DNA of 11,479 bases from G963666945 sp963666945 (GCA_963666945.2 CAXXRT010000049.1:1-11479); one strand, 5' to 3'; positions 1 through 8,210 are shown, numbered from the stretch's first letter. Program-made: numbers and translations. Notes: generated by a model from the letters alone, not told the origin.

Positions 1-778
1 CAGAATTTGAGCCATATAGCTTTTACCTCCAGGCATATACCAAGAACCTTTAAAATTATTTCCATATAGGATAGTGGGTTTATTTGTAAGATTTTGTGTT
101 TTGTCTTTAAGGAAATTATATCTTTTTTCTATTTGAGAAAAGATGCTATCAGATTGTGATCTTTCATTAAATATTTCTCCAAATAATTTTATCCATTCAG
201 TTCTCCCCAGTATGGTTAGTTCTTTCCATTCAACAATGGGGATGTATGCAATTCCAGCTTTTTCAATTAACCTTTTTGTATTTTGGTTTTGTTCGTATCC
301 TGTGTAAAATACAATATCAGGTCTTAAGGCAAGTATCTGTTCCACATTTGTTTTCATAGCATCACCTATACTGATAATCTCTCCATTATGATATTTATTG
401 TACAGAGTGCTGTCGTATATTCTTTTGGGATTTGTGCTTGACCCTATGAGGTGTGCTTTATTTATACTATTAAGGTATCCTATATGTGTACTGGATAATA
501 CCCCAATGTTGGTAATTTCTTTATTTAAAACAAAATCAGCATTGTGATTAGTTGGGATATTTTTGCTATTGTAAGGAATCAGTAACTTATAGATTGTATT
601 TCCCTCATTATTAAGAATATTAATATACTTATAGTCTTTATATCTTTCTATATTAAAGAGTTTAGCGTATCCCATAGAATCAAGCTGACCTTTGGAAATA
701 TCCTGTTTAAGCTTTTTAGGTTTACAAGAAGAAGCAAATAGAAAAAGGATAATAGTTAATAAGTATATTTTTGTTCAT
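1..778 (-). pseudogene. btuF: BtuF-like corrinoid-binding lipoprotein, partial, apparent frameshift at the start
   Basis: The minus strand is open from about 774 to the window edge and encodes an ABC-type substrate-binding protein of the BtuF/FecB (periplasmic-binding type III) family. Family-like segments include ILALRPDIVFYT, GRTEWIKLFGEIF and, at the edge, WYMPGGKSYMAQ, which matches WYGVGGQSYLAH in the second lipoprotein of this window. The reading frame begins with a lipoprotein signal ending LFASSC, but no start codon lies in that frame: two TGA stops precede it. The ATG at 778-776 is one base out of phase. Removing one T from the run 768-772 gives MNKIYLLTIILFLFASSC, a textbook lipoprotein signal with lipidated Cys18. 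With that repair, 259 codons lie in the window and roughly the last 120 residues are outside. It is the third gene of the riboswitch-led leftward operon. Its job would be periplasmic corrinoid capture. Family is clear; substrate is inferred from context. Confidence 0.85.
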
Positions 779-795
779 CATATATAAATTGGTGA

Positions 796-849
796 TTGCC
801 ATACTCAGTGCTGATAATTATGATACATTAATTACGCTGAGTATGGCAA
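796..849 (-). repeat. Nested palindrome (54 nt) between receptor and btuF-like gene
   Basis: A perfect 13-bp inverted repeat (796-808 with 837-849, TTGCCATACTCAG and its complement) encloses a second one (TAATTA at 815-820 and 829-834, 8-nt loop). Two further pairs (809/836 as G-U, 810/835) extend the outer stem. Neither strand shows a T-run after the stem, so it does not look like an intrinsic terminator. In the leftward transcript it sits 12 nt after the true end of the upstream receptor gene and about 18 nt before the lipoprotein start. That suits an mRNA-stability or processing element, or a protein-binding site. Function is inferred. Confidence 0.7.
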
Positions 850-854
850 ATTTA
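847..854 (-). promoter_or_regulatory. Possible internal promoter -7 box (TAAATTTG)
   Basis: The minus strand reads TAAATTTG, a match to the Bacteroidota -7 consensus TAnnTTTG, between the upstream receptor and the lipoprotein gene. It overlaps the edge of the palindrome at 796-849. No TTTG-like -33 box is visible 19-21 nt upstream. The region is AT-rich, so chance occurrence is quite possible. Confidence 0.3.
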
Positions 855-861
855 CTAAATA

Positions 862-2962
862 TTAAAAGTTGATATTAAGTTTTGCCATTAAATTTCTTCC
901 AGGCAAGATGTAACCATACTTTTCGCAATATCTCTCGTCAAGTAAATTATTTGCAAATAAGCCTAATTTAAACATCTTGTTTATTCTGTATGATGCAGAT
1001 AAGTCAACTACAAAGTAGGCTGGCATTTCAAAAAGGATTGTTATTATTTATATCAAAATCCATTTCTTTTCTTTCCCCGGCATATTTAAAACTGATATTA
1101 GAATCAAATTTATCCATATCAGAAATTCTCATACCAAATATTCCATTGTGTCTTTTTACATATAAAAGACTTGATTTAACATCTCCATTTTTTTCAGTAG
1201 CTTCGTATAACCAGCTCCATTTAACGTATGGTTCTATAGAAATATTGTTGTCGAAGAATTCTTTAAGGTCGTATGAAAGTTCTGCTTCAAGACCTTTCAT
1301 TGTTGCCTTTTCTGAGTTTTTGTATGTAATATATGGGCCAAATTCATCAGACTTTGATTTATCATCAGTTATTTTGTTGGTATAGTCAGTAGAGAACCAT
1401 GATACGTTTGCAGAAAAATTATTTTTACTATAGTTTATTCCTAGTTCCAATGATTTGGATGTTTCAGGATCCAAGTCAGTATTACCTTTATATCTATTGG
1501 TTCCTGCGTATTCCACACCATCCCAGAAATAAGTGTAGGAAAATTCATATGCACCAGCCTTTTGTAGTGCTGTTGGACTTAAAAATGCTGTTCCCCAGGA
1601 AGAATATACTGATAGTTCTTTAGTGATGTCATATCTCGCACCAATATTATAATTTATCTCGTTATATTTTTCTGATTGTTTGTCTGAAGCTAGTAGTTCG
1701 TCTTCTGCTATTTCCAATTTAATGATATCACCTCTTACGCCTCCCGAAACAGATAATTTATTGTCCATGAAATTCAGGTTTGTTTGGATATAACCAGCAA
1801 ACTTAGAATTGAAGTAATCTGGGTTATATGGACTTGTTGGTACATTGCTATCATCCCATCTTTTTGAAGTGTAATCATCCTTTTTATAATCTATTCCGAT
1901 AGTTATTTTGTGATTATTAAATGAGATCAAATCGTTTAGTTGCGCTCCGTATACCTTATAATCTTTCTCCAGATTCACAAATTTGCTCTTTTCTATACTA
2001 TTGTAATCTTTAGATCTATCTATAGAGTAAAATGTTGTGGCAGATAAATGGTGATTACCCTTTTTCGCTGTTATTTTGAAAGATGTGTTATGTCTGTTTA
2101 TATCTTTTATTGTAAGGTAAGGATAAGCAGATAAAACAGAACCAGGATTCCTTACATCATCCCCCTCAAAATAAGAATAGCTTAAAGAAGTTGTGACCGC
2201 ATCACTAATATTATAGTTTAATTTTGCATCAAAATTATCTTTTGAATAAGTCGAATTAGTGATGTTGATATCATCTTTATCGAATCCTAAAAAAGTTTTT
2301 TCGTCCTTACTTAAAGAAAGGAAAGAATTTTCACCAATCTCGTAGTTTGTATTTTGCTTTTCTCTTTGTGCAGCAAGTCTGAATGATAATTTCTTTGTAA
2401 GATTTCCCCCCATATTGATGTTTAGTGATTGCTTGTCGAAACTTCCATATGCAACAGCTATATTTGTTTGCAAGTCACCTGTATTCTTTTTAGTTACAAT
2501 GTTTATAATACCCCCCATTGCCTGAGATCCATACAAAGAAGAATAAGGTCCTTTTAATATCTCAATACTCTCTATGTTGTTTAATGAGATAGTTGCAATA
2601 TTGGTTGTTCCTGCAGGAACTCCGTCAATAAGAATAACAGTGTAGTTGTTTTCACCAGTTTTTGGAGAGAAACCTCTTAGAGAGATTCCTGAAAGCATTC
2701 CAGGATATTCAACAATGTCTATTCCGGTTGTTTTTTTTAGCAGATCACCTAAATCATTAGCCGATGTATTTTCAATTACCCTTTGAGGTATTATTTCAAC
2801 CTTGCCTGGCATATTTTTTAGTTTTAATCCTAGGCGGGAAGCATTGATTATTACTTCCTGTAGATTAACGTGTTTTTTTATATTATCATCATCTTTTTTG
2901 TTTTCAGCAAATGCTGAAGAGGTGATTAGAATAATGCAAATAGCAGATAAAAGTGTTTTCAT
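862..2962 (-). pseudogene. btuB: TonB-dependent outer-membrane receptor (BtuB-like), frameshifted near the 3' end
   Basis: This gene encodes a TonB-dependent receptor. A signal peptide ends AFA at residue 19, a TonB-box-like stretch LQEVIIN is at 34-40, and the plug runs from about 45 to 158 with VILIDGVPAG and SLYGSQAMGGIINI. A beta-barrel follows. As given, the frame stops after 644 residues at TGA (1030-1028). The next frame continues without a gap as EMPAYFVVDLSASYRINK and ends with a typical receptor tail: FANNLLDERY, LPGRNLMAKL and terminal Phe, stop at 864-862. Dropping one base from the A5 run at 1030-1034 joins the two into 699 residues. The shifted product would lack the last 55 residues, hence the final barrel strands. 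It is the second gene of the riboswitch-led leftward operon and lacks the N-terminal regulatory-like domain of the first receptor. Corrinoid uptake is inferred from the operon. The break may be a real mutation or a sequence error. Confidence 0.88.
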
Positions 2963-3000
2963 TGTATGCCGCTTATTTTAATTAATTCATTTTAGTTATA

Positions 3001-3031
3001 AATGGGACTATTTGTTACCAATAGTCCCATT
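3001..3031 (-). repeat. Strong intercistronic hairpin between the two receptor genes
   Basis: A perfect 12-bp inverted repeat (3001-3012 AATGGGACTATT and 3020-3031 AATAGTCCCATT) with a 7-nt loop lies 21 nt after the stop codon of the 740-aa receptor and 38 nt before the next start. On the leftward strand the stem is followed by TATAACTAAAAT rather than a T-run, so strong intrinsic termination is not supported. It could protect the 3' end of the first cistron or partly terminate, lowering expression of the downstream genes. Only the structure is directly visible. Confidence 0.65.
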
Positions 3032-3052
3032 ATGGCGAAAAAGTAAAAACGA

Positions 3053-5275
3053 TTATTTTGAGAAATTTATTTTAATACCTACGAAGAAAGTTCTTCCAGG
3101 TGTTAAAGTTCCATAGAATTTACTAGAAGTGGAATAATGAACTGGTGTCGTGTCAGTATAATCAAAGATATTATCAATACCTGCTAATAAATTTAAGTTA
3201 AATTTTTTGTTTGAAAGGAATTTATGAGAAGTAGAAAGTCTCCAAAGGTTATATTCCTTTGTTTCTTTTACTTCATAAAATTTGCCGTCCTGGTATTTTC
3301 CTGTAAGAGTAACATTTAAACCATAGTTACTCCAGTTTTTATCCCAGCCAAGTCTTATATTAGCGTAATTTCTTGCAATTCTGTCTAAACGTACTTCTTT
3401 TCCATTTGATAGATCTTTTGCATCAACATACGAATATCCTCCTCCCAATGTAAAACCATTACCTATATGAGCATTGAATATAAAATCTATACCCTGAGAT
3501 CTTGCCTGATCAATATTGCTGTATAAGGAAACAGCTTTATCAAATAGTTCTGTTTCTCCTTGATAAATTTCCGGTAACTGAGAAGCTTCTGTTATAATTT
3601 TTCTCTCTATCATGTTATCGATATTGTTTCTGTACACAGAAACAGAGGCGTTAAACCAGTCTTTTACGTATTCTGCCGAAACAGTATAATATTTAGATTT
3701 TTCAGGTTTAAGATCAGGGTTTCCTAAATACCATGATTTACTTCTGCTAAAGTAGTATTTATAGTAAATTTCCTGTAGTGAAGGGGTTTTGAACCCGTGA
3801 GAATAAGAAGCACGAAGGTTAAAATTACCTATTTTCTGTAATAACGAAACTTTAGGAGTTAAATGGTCTCCAAATGTCTCATGGTTCACGTATCTTAGAC
3901 CTGCAACTAAAGTTAGTTTATCTAATATTTTATATTCGTCCTGGATATATAAAGATTGAGTATAGGCATCTTTTTCTTTAGAAGGTATCTTATCCTCAGA
4001 AGTTTCCATTTTATCAGAAAAATATTCAGCTCCTGCGATTAAAGTGTGTTTTTTACTTAATTTAAAGATTCCTTTTAGGTTAGCTGTATAGCAATGTTGT
4101 CTCTTGTTAATAACTTTATCTCCCCTTTTATAATCTTTATAGTCAGTAAAATATAAATAGTCGTAATTGTAGATATCGCTATTTACATCAAGATTAATTG
4201 AATTCTTCTGGTTAATTATATATTTTATTCCAGCATTAAAACTATAGTCGTTATACAAGTAATCGTAGTATTTTTTTTCAATTCTCTGATTAAATATTTT
4301 CTTGTTATAGAAGCTACCACCCAAATATGTTTTTATGGACTTTGATGGAGAATATGTAAATTTCTGAGTTACAGTTTTTGTATAGAATTTATTTATATGG
4401 TAAAGACTTCCGGGGTCGTTTTCATCTGTTAAATCCCAACTGTCAGATTTTCTATAGTCGAAAGTAGTGCTTGAGTTAAGTTTTCCAATTTTGAAATCTA
4501 TTCCTGCATTTTCAGAGAAAGCACTATTTTCACCCAACTGAGAGCTGGTTGAAACGTTTAGTTTTTTAGAACTTTTTTTGGTGATAATATTAATTACACC
4601 GCCAATAGCTTCAGAACCGTATAGTGAAGAAGAAGCTCCTTTTACGATTTCTATTTTCTCAATATTCCCAACATTAATTCTGGTAAGATCTATATTTCCC
4701 GATACATCCCCTGTTAGTCTTACACCATCGACCAAAACAAGAATATATTTATTGCCTAATCCATTAATACTCATATATGAACCCATAATGTTAGGACTAA
4801 AATCGAAAGAAGGACTAACAGTTGCCAGAAGATCTTCTATTGATGTGCTACCTATGTTTTCAATAGTTTTCTTTGTTATTACTTCAGTCTGTACAGGAGT
4901 GTTTTTTAATTTATGGTGAGTTCCAGTTCCTGTAATAGTTACTTCGTCAAGATTAATAGGAGAAGGGACAAGACTCAATATCAGGCTATTTTTATTTCCA
5001 TTAAGATTGATATTAACTCTTTCAGCTTTATAGCCTGAGAAACTAGCCTTTATTATATATTCCCCTTCAGGAATATCTTTTAGCTTGAATTCCCCTTTGC
5101 TATTAGAAGCACAACCTAAAGTTGTTCCGTGAACTCTAATACTTGCCCCGGTAAGGGTTTTACCCGTTTTTGCATCTTTTACAATTCCTTTGATGTTAAA
5201 ATGCTCTGCATTTACTGATAGGGTTAGACATAGCATAATGCCAGCCAGACAAATAGAACGTAGTAATTGTTTCAT
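3053..5275 (-). CDS. btuB: TonB-dependent outer-membrane receptor, BtuB-like, with carboxypeptidase-regulatory-like domain
   Basis: This intact 740-residue receptor has a signal peptide ending VNA at 23. A carboxypeptidase-D regulatory-like beta-sandwich at about 26-105 shows GIVKDAKTGKTLTGASI and GEFKLKDIPEGEYII. The TonB box LDEVTIT is at 109-115. The plug, about 119-234, shows VLVDGVRLTG and SLYGSEAIGGVINI. A 22-strand-type barrel ends LTPGRTFFVGIKINFSK. The gene is first behind the cobalamin riboswitch on the same strand, which is the best evidence that its ligand is cobalamin or another corrinoid. The TonB system would energise it from the inner membrane. The start at 5275 is supported by the signal peptide directly after it and by the distance to the riboswitch. 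An iron-siderophore or heme receptor cannot be excluded from the protein alone, but the riboswitch makes corrinoid much more likely. Confidence 0.93.
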   Translation of the reverse strand: MKQLLRSICLAGIMLCLTLSVNAEHFNIKGIVKDAKTGKTLTGASIRVHGTTLGCASNSKGEFKLKDIPEGEYIIKASFSGYKAERVNINLNGNKNSLILSLVPSPINLDEVTITGTGTHHKLKNTPVQTEVITKKTIENIGSTSIEDLLATVSPSFDFSPNIMGSYMSINGLGNKYILVLVDGVRLTGDVSGNIDLTRINVGNIEKIEIVKGASSSLYGSEAIGGVINIITKKSSKKLNVSTSSQLGENSAFSENAGIDFKIGKLNSSTTFDYRKSDSWDLTDENDPGSLYHINKFYTKTVTQKFTYSPSKSIKTYLGGSFYNKKIFNQRIEKKYYDYLYNDYSFNAGIKYIINQKNSINLDVNSDIYNYDYLYFTDYKDYKRGDKVINKRQHCYTANLKGIFKLSKKHTLIAGAEYFSDKMETSEDKIPSKEKDAYTQSLYIQDEYKILDKLTLVAGLRYVNHETFGDHLTPKVSLLQKIGNFNLRASYSHGFKTPSLQEIYYKYYFSRSKSWYLGNPDLKPEKSKYYTVSAEYVKDWFNASVSVYRNNIDNMIERKIITEASQLPEIYQGETELFDKAVSLYSNIDQARSQGIDFIFNAHIGNGFTLGGGYSYVDAKDLSNGKEVRLDRIARNYANIRLGWDKNWSNYGLNVTLTGKYQDGKFYEVKETKEYNLWRLSTSHKFLSNKKFNLNLLAGIDNIFDYTDTTPVHYSTSSKFYGTLTPGRTFFVGIKINFSK

Positions 5276-5305
5276 TTTTGTGATAAATTATTTTTTTAAC
5301 ATCCG

Positions 5306-5323
5306 ACTCCTGACCCCGGGAGT
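5306..5323 (-). promoter_or_regulatory. Expression-platform hairpin of the first cobalamin riboswitch
   Basis: On the leader RNA, ACTCC and GGAGT form a 5-bp stem around the loop CGGGGTCA, between the aptamer and the receptor start. The 3' arm carries the only GGAG in the leader, and no T-run follows, so control of translation initiation is more likely than transcription termination. The loop begins CGGG, as does a hairpin loop in the same place behind the second riboswitch. It may make a loop-loop contact with the aptamer, as described for cobalamin riboswitches generally; the partner was not identified here. Confidence 0.6.
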
Positions 5324-5335
5324 TTTTATTAATAT

Positions 5336-5522
5336 CTATTCTGGCAGGTTTCCTGACTTGTCCCGATTTTTATTACCTTCCCGTCTTTTATGACAGTGGT
5401 TTAGAAGTGATAAAAATCATGATTCCTTAATGGAACCGGGACTTACAGTAGCGGGCACTGTTCCGGACTTTAACCGGATTCCCTTTTATGCATAAAACAG
5501 ATGTTTTTATGCATCACCAAAA
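5336..5522 (-). promoter_or_regulatory. Cobalamin riboswitch (aptamer), leftward operon
   Basis: On the minus strand the conserved core elements appear in order. The 5' TTTTGGTG is at 5522-5515. A 10-bp hairpin pairs 5505-5514 with 5488-5497. GGGAATCCGG and its partner GTCCGG follow, then GTGCCCGCTACTGTAAG, CCACTG, GGGAAGG, and the B12 box AAGTCAGGAAACCTGCC at 5359-5343. This is the cobalamin riboswitch family (Rfam Cobalamin). It senses a cobalamin form in the nascent leader and is expected to repress the downstream receptor/receptor/BtuF operon when cobalamin is plentiful. Which corrinoid form is preferred cannot be told by eye. The ends given are approximate. Confidence 0.95.
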
Positions 5523-5528
5523 CAGGTA

Positions 5529-5561
5529 CAAATGTATGCTTTTTTTATTTTAAGAAACAAG
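5529..5561 (-). promoter_or_regulatory. Promoter of the leftward corrinoid-uptake operon
   Basis: The minus strand shows the -7 element TACATTTG (5536-5529), a match to the Bacteroidota consensus TAnnTTTG, preceded 21 nt upstream by CTTG (5561-5558) as a weak -33 TTTG element. A start site a few bases downstream would fall close to 5522, exactly where the riboswitch aptamer begins. That agreement supports the call. Confidence 0.7.
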
Positions 5562-5697
5562 AACTTTCCTGAATAATTTAGTTGGTGTTTTTTTAAGATG
5601 TTGCTTAGTAGTGTTTTGTGATATATGCTTTAAGAGATACTTATTAAATTATTAGAAAATGCATCTCCTTGTTTTTATGAAACTTAATTTTCATGTT

Positions 5698-7884
5698 TTA
5701 GAAAAGTTTGTCAAAATTGAATTTTAATTTTACCAGAAGATTTCTTCCTGGCATATGATGTGCATCAACCTCCATATAGTTTTCATCAAGAATGTTGTTT
5801 GCAAAGAAGCTTAGGGAAATATTCTTGTTTAAACTGTATGTACATGAAAAATTAAGAAGTCCGTATGAAGGTAGATTGATATAACTATTATGCATAAGTT
5901 CTTCTCTTATTATGTTATTGAAAATATCTCTTATAGGTTTATATGGATGATTGTTTTCTGAAATATCAAATTTAGGTTTAAAATTATGATTGTATATTTC
6001 TTTAAAGATGTTTCTAGCGACCCTTTTTGAAGCTATTTTCATATTTAAGTTACAGTGAAGTTTTTCATTATAATTTATTTTGAAGCCAAAGTTTGAAATA
6101 TTATCTCTGTGTTTATTATCCAGAAATTTAGCTTCTTTATTATTAAAGAGAAGCGTGCTTTTAAAATAAGGGTTTATTGTAAGATTGTTGAAGAGTGAAT
6201 TTCTTAAGTTGCAAGAAAAAGCCAAGTTTAAACCATAAAGGTTGTAACTATCACTAGTTGCTAGAGAAGAAATAAGATCAATAATATAATAATCTGTATT
6301 ATTAATATTTTGCAAGCCATTAGTATAGTTCTTATTATAAACTCCAATTGTTCCGGTTGTTGTATGTTTGTTTTTGGAGTAAAAGCTATTTATTCTAAAA
6401 CTAAGCAAATCAGAATGATGTTTTATACCTAAATTAATAATCTGGTTTTTTGCTTCTTTAAAATTTTTAAAACCAATGTGGTGAGTTCTTGTTATAACAT
6501 TAATAGGTCCCTCTACTTCATTAATCTCTTTAAATGAGGTGGTTGAGAATACATGATATATTCCTGTTTTATCCAGGCTTAAAGGTTTATTGTAAGATTC
6601 TCCTAAATCAAAGTATATTGAAGTGTGTTTAGATAAATCGTATTTAAAGCTGATATATGGACAAATATAATTATTGGTACAGGTGTTATTATTTGGAAAA
6701 TAATATGGTTCCAATAATGTATTTTGAGCTTTTGATGAGTATCTGACTTTATCATATCTTATAGCTACGTTAATGTTAAATCTATCTTTTACCAGGGAAA
6801 TATTTGTTTCTATAAAGGCTGAAAGCGTTTTATCTTCAAATGCAGGTGTTTTATGAAGAATATTTTCATAAGGATAGGAATGGTAAAAATCTTCATATTT
6901 ATTAAGTCTGTATTCTAATGCTGCCGCTATATTAAGATTTTTTGAATCATACTTATCTTTTATACTAGCATAGATATGTTTGGTATCTTCATCCAGTTCA
7001 GAGTCTTTATCATTTAGTCTTAGTTTGTCTGTAAAATTTATGTAATGAGAATTAAGAGAAATATTGTGTTTTTTTATTTTTCCATTTACAGTAAAAGAAA
7101 AGTTTGATGTACCCAAATCGTAGTTTTTTATGTTGTTATTTTCTTTTGTTTGGTAAAAAGATCCGGAAACCTTAGTTTTCTTATGAGAATATCCGCTTGT
7201 CTCAAAATACAAATCCCAGTTGTCGTTAATGGTATATCCCATTCCTGCATTTATAAATGTTTTGTTATAACTTGAGTTGAGCATTTTGGAACCAAAACTT
7301 GCCGGATCAAGTATTATTTCCTGATAAGATGAAGGAGATATAAGATTTTTGTTACCTATTTTGTAATCATCTTTTTGTCTGTCGTTTTGGAATGAAATAT
7401 GGTAATATAAGTTTTTAGATAGTCTTTCACCCTTGAAGCCTTCTATGATGTATCTGTCGAATGAACCCAAACCGCCACCTATATTCGTAGCTGTTTTTTT
7501 CCCTTTCTTAGTAATAATGTTTATTGCACCACCAAGAGCGTTTAATCCATACATCGCAGATACAGAGCCTTTAATTATCTCAATTTTTTCTACATTTATT
7601 AAAGATATATCTGTAATATTTATAGCAGGAATTGGGCGTCCATCCAATAAAATTGCAACTGTACTATTGTCAAATGTCGGTGGGGTTCCGTTAATTCCTA
7701 ATCCTGAAGATGTGAAGGGCATATTTACGATATCAAGAGTAGTAACTTTTGACAATAGTTCTGCAAGATTACTTGCTCCTGAATAATTTATTTCTTTTTT
7801 ACTTATTATGTTTTTGTTGATATCTGTTTGCGCTATTGAGCTGATGCTAAGTGTTATAAATAATATAAATGCCAAGTGTTTCAT
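5698..7884 (-). CDS. TonB-dependent receptor-like outer-membrane protein lacking a visible TonB box
   Basis: This 728-residue protein has a signal peptide (cleavage near IAQ, residue 19) and a plug with NIISKKEINYSGASNLAELL at 25-44, VAILLDGRPIP at 76-86 and AMYGLNALGGAINIITKK at 110-127. The barrel ends FFANNILDENYMEVDAHHMPGRN and a terminal Phe. It clearly belongs to the TonB-dependent receptor/BtuB superfamily. Only about five residues separate the signal peptide from the plug, where the two neighbouring receptors have a TonB box and 35 or more residues. The protein is rich in Asn, Lys and Ile and by eye more AT-rich than the rightward genes. It stands alone on the minus strand, divergent from the second riboswitch operon, without a riboswitch of its own. 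A corrinoid ligand is suggested only by position; its substrate and whether TonB energises it are unknown. The start at 7884 is the only one giving a signal peptide. Confidence 0.85.
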   Translation of the reverse strand: MKHLAFILFITLSISSIAQTDINKNIISKKEINYSGASNLAELLSKVTTLDIVNMPFTSSGLGINGTPPTFDNSTVAILLDGRPIPAINITDISLINVEKIEIIKGSVSAMYGLNALGGAINIITKKGKKTATNIGGGLGSFDRYIIEGFKGERLSKNLYYHISFQNDRQKDDYKIGNKNLISPSSYQEIILDPASFGSKMLNSSYNKTFINAGMGYTINDNWDLYFETSGYSHKKTKVSGSFYQTKENNNIKNYDLGTSNFSFTVNGKIKKHNISLNSHYINFTDKLRLNDKDSELDEDTKHIYASIKDKYDSKNLNIAAALEYRLNKYEDFYHSYPYENILHKTPAFEDKTLSAFIETNISLVKDRFNINVAIRYDKVRYSSKAQNTLLEPYYFPNNNTCTNNYICPYISFKYDLSKHTSIYFDLGESYNKPLSLDKTGIYHVFSTTSFKEINEVEGPINVITRTHHIGFKNFKEAKNQIINLGIKHHSDLLSFRINSFYSKNKHTTTGTIGVYNKNYTNGLQNINNTDYYIIDLISSLATSDSYNLYGLNLAFSCNLRNSLFNNLTINPYFKSTLLFNNKEAKFLDNKHRDNISNFGFKINYNEKLHCNLNMKIASKRVARNIFKEIYNHNFKPKFDISENNHPYKPIRDIFNNIIREELMHNSYINLPSYGLLNFSCTYSLNKNISLSFFANNILDENYMEVDAHHMPGRNLLVKLKFNFDKLF

Positions 7885-7896
7885 GTGTTTTTATTT

Positions 7897-7927
7897 CAAA
7901 TTTAAGAAATATTTTATAAAATACACA
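7897..7927 (-). promoter_or_regulatory. Candidate promoter of the solitary receptor gene
   Basis: TAAATTTG (7904-7897 on the minus strand) matches the Bacteroidota -7 consensus, with TGTG (7927-7924) 19 nt upstream as a weak -33 element. The -7 box ends only 12 nt before the start codon, so the mRNA leader would be very short and could not hold a riboswitch. The spacing is acceptable but the match is partly by chance in AT-rich DNA. Confidence 0.45.
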
Positions 7928-8191
7928 TAATAATTTATATTGATTTGTTTATGCCCTGTATTTTCTCCATTTTATATACTATATTTTGAAATCATTGTGT
8001 TATGTTTTTTTATCTATATAACATATGCTTTAGCGAGATAATGTCGATTATAAAGTTGTTGGCTACATATAAAGGAAATAAATATTGGAAAAAATAATAA
8101 TATAGGGATTTATTATATTGTTTGTGAATAGCAAATTAATAAACTCTAAGGATTTTTTTTATTTATGGCTTATAGATTCATTTGGAATGTG

Positions 8192-8199
8192 TAAATTTG
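8192..8199 (+). promoter_or_regulatory. Candidate promoter (-7 box) of the rightward btuF-btuC-btuD operon
   Basis: TAAATTTG matches the Bacteroidota -7 consensus TAnnTTTG and lies just upstream of the second riboswitch, so transcription would begin at or just before the aptamer. No clear TTTG -33 box is visible at the usual distance. The position relative to the aptamer mirrors that of the first operon promoter. Confidence 0.6.
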
Positions 8200-8210
8200 G
8201 CACCAATTGT

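Larger units (their letters stand above)
7885..8203. other. Divergent intergenic region between receptor and second riboswitch
   Basis: This gene-free, very AT-rich stretch separates the leftward receptor from the rightward btuF-btuC-btuD operon. It holds a candidate -7 box for each direction (7897-7904 leftward, 8192-8199 rightward). In the roughly 260 bases between those boxes I see no coding frame with protein-like content, no repeat longer than short AT palindromes, and no RNA family I recognise. Confidence 0.5.

Noticed and set aside
990..1623. Plus-strand open frames of 131 and 74 codons
   Set aside because: They lie antisense to the C-terminal part of a well-supported receptor gene and have no recognisable protein features.
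4578..5393. Plus-strand open frames of 113 and 67 codons
   Set aside because: They are antisense to the plug-coding part of the 740-aa receptor and to its riboswitch leader; the composition is that of a reverse-complement shadow.
5677..5694. Small inverted repeat (ATGAAA/TTTCAT) just after the solitary receptor gene, considered as a terminator
   Set aside because: Only six AT-rich pairs and no T-run on the relevant strand, so it is too weak to call.
7433..7786. Plus-strand open frame of 117 codons
   Set aside because: It is antisense to the plug region of the solitary receptor, the same kind of shadow as in the other receptor gene.
8095..8120. AT-rich imperfect inverted repeat around AATATA/TATATT
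   Set aside because: Only about six A-T pairs, expected by chance in this composition.
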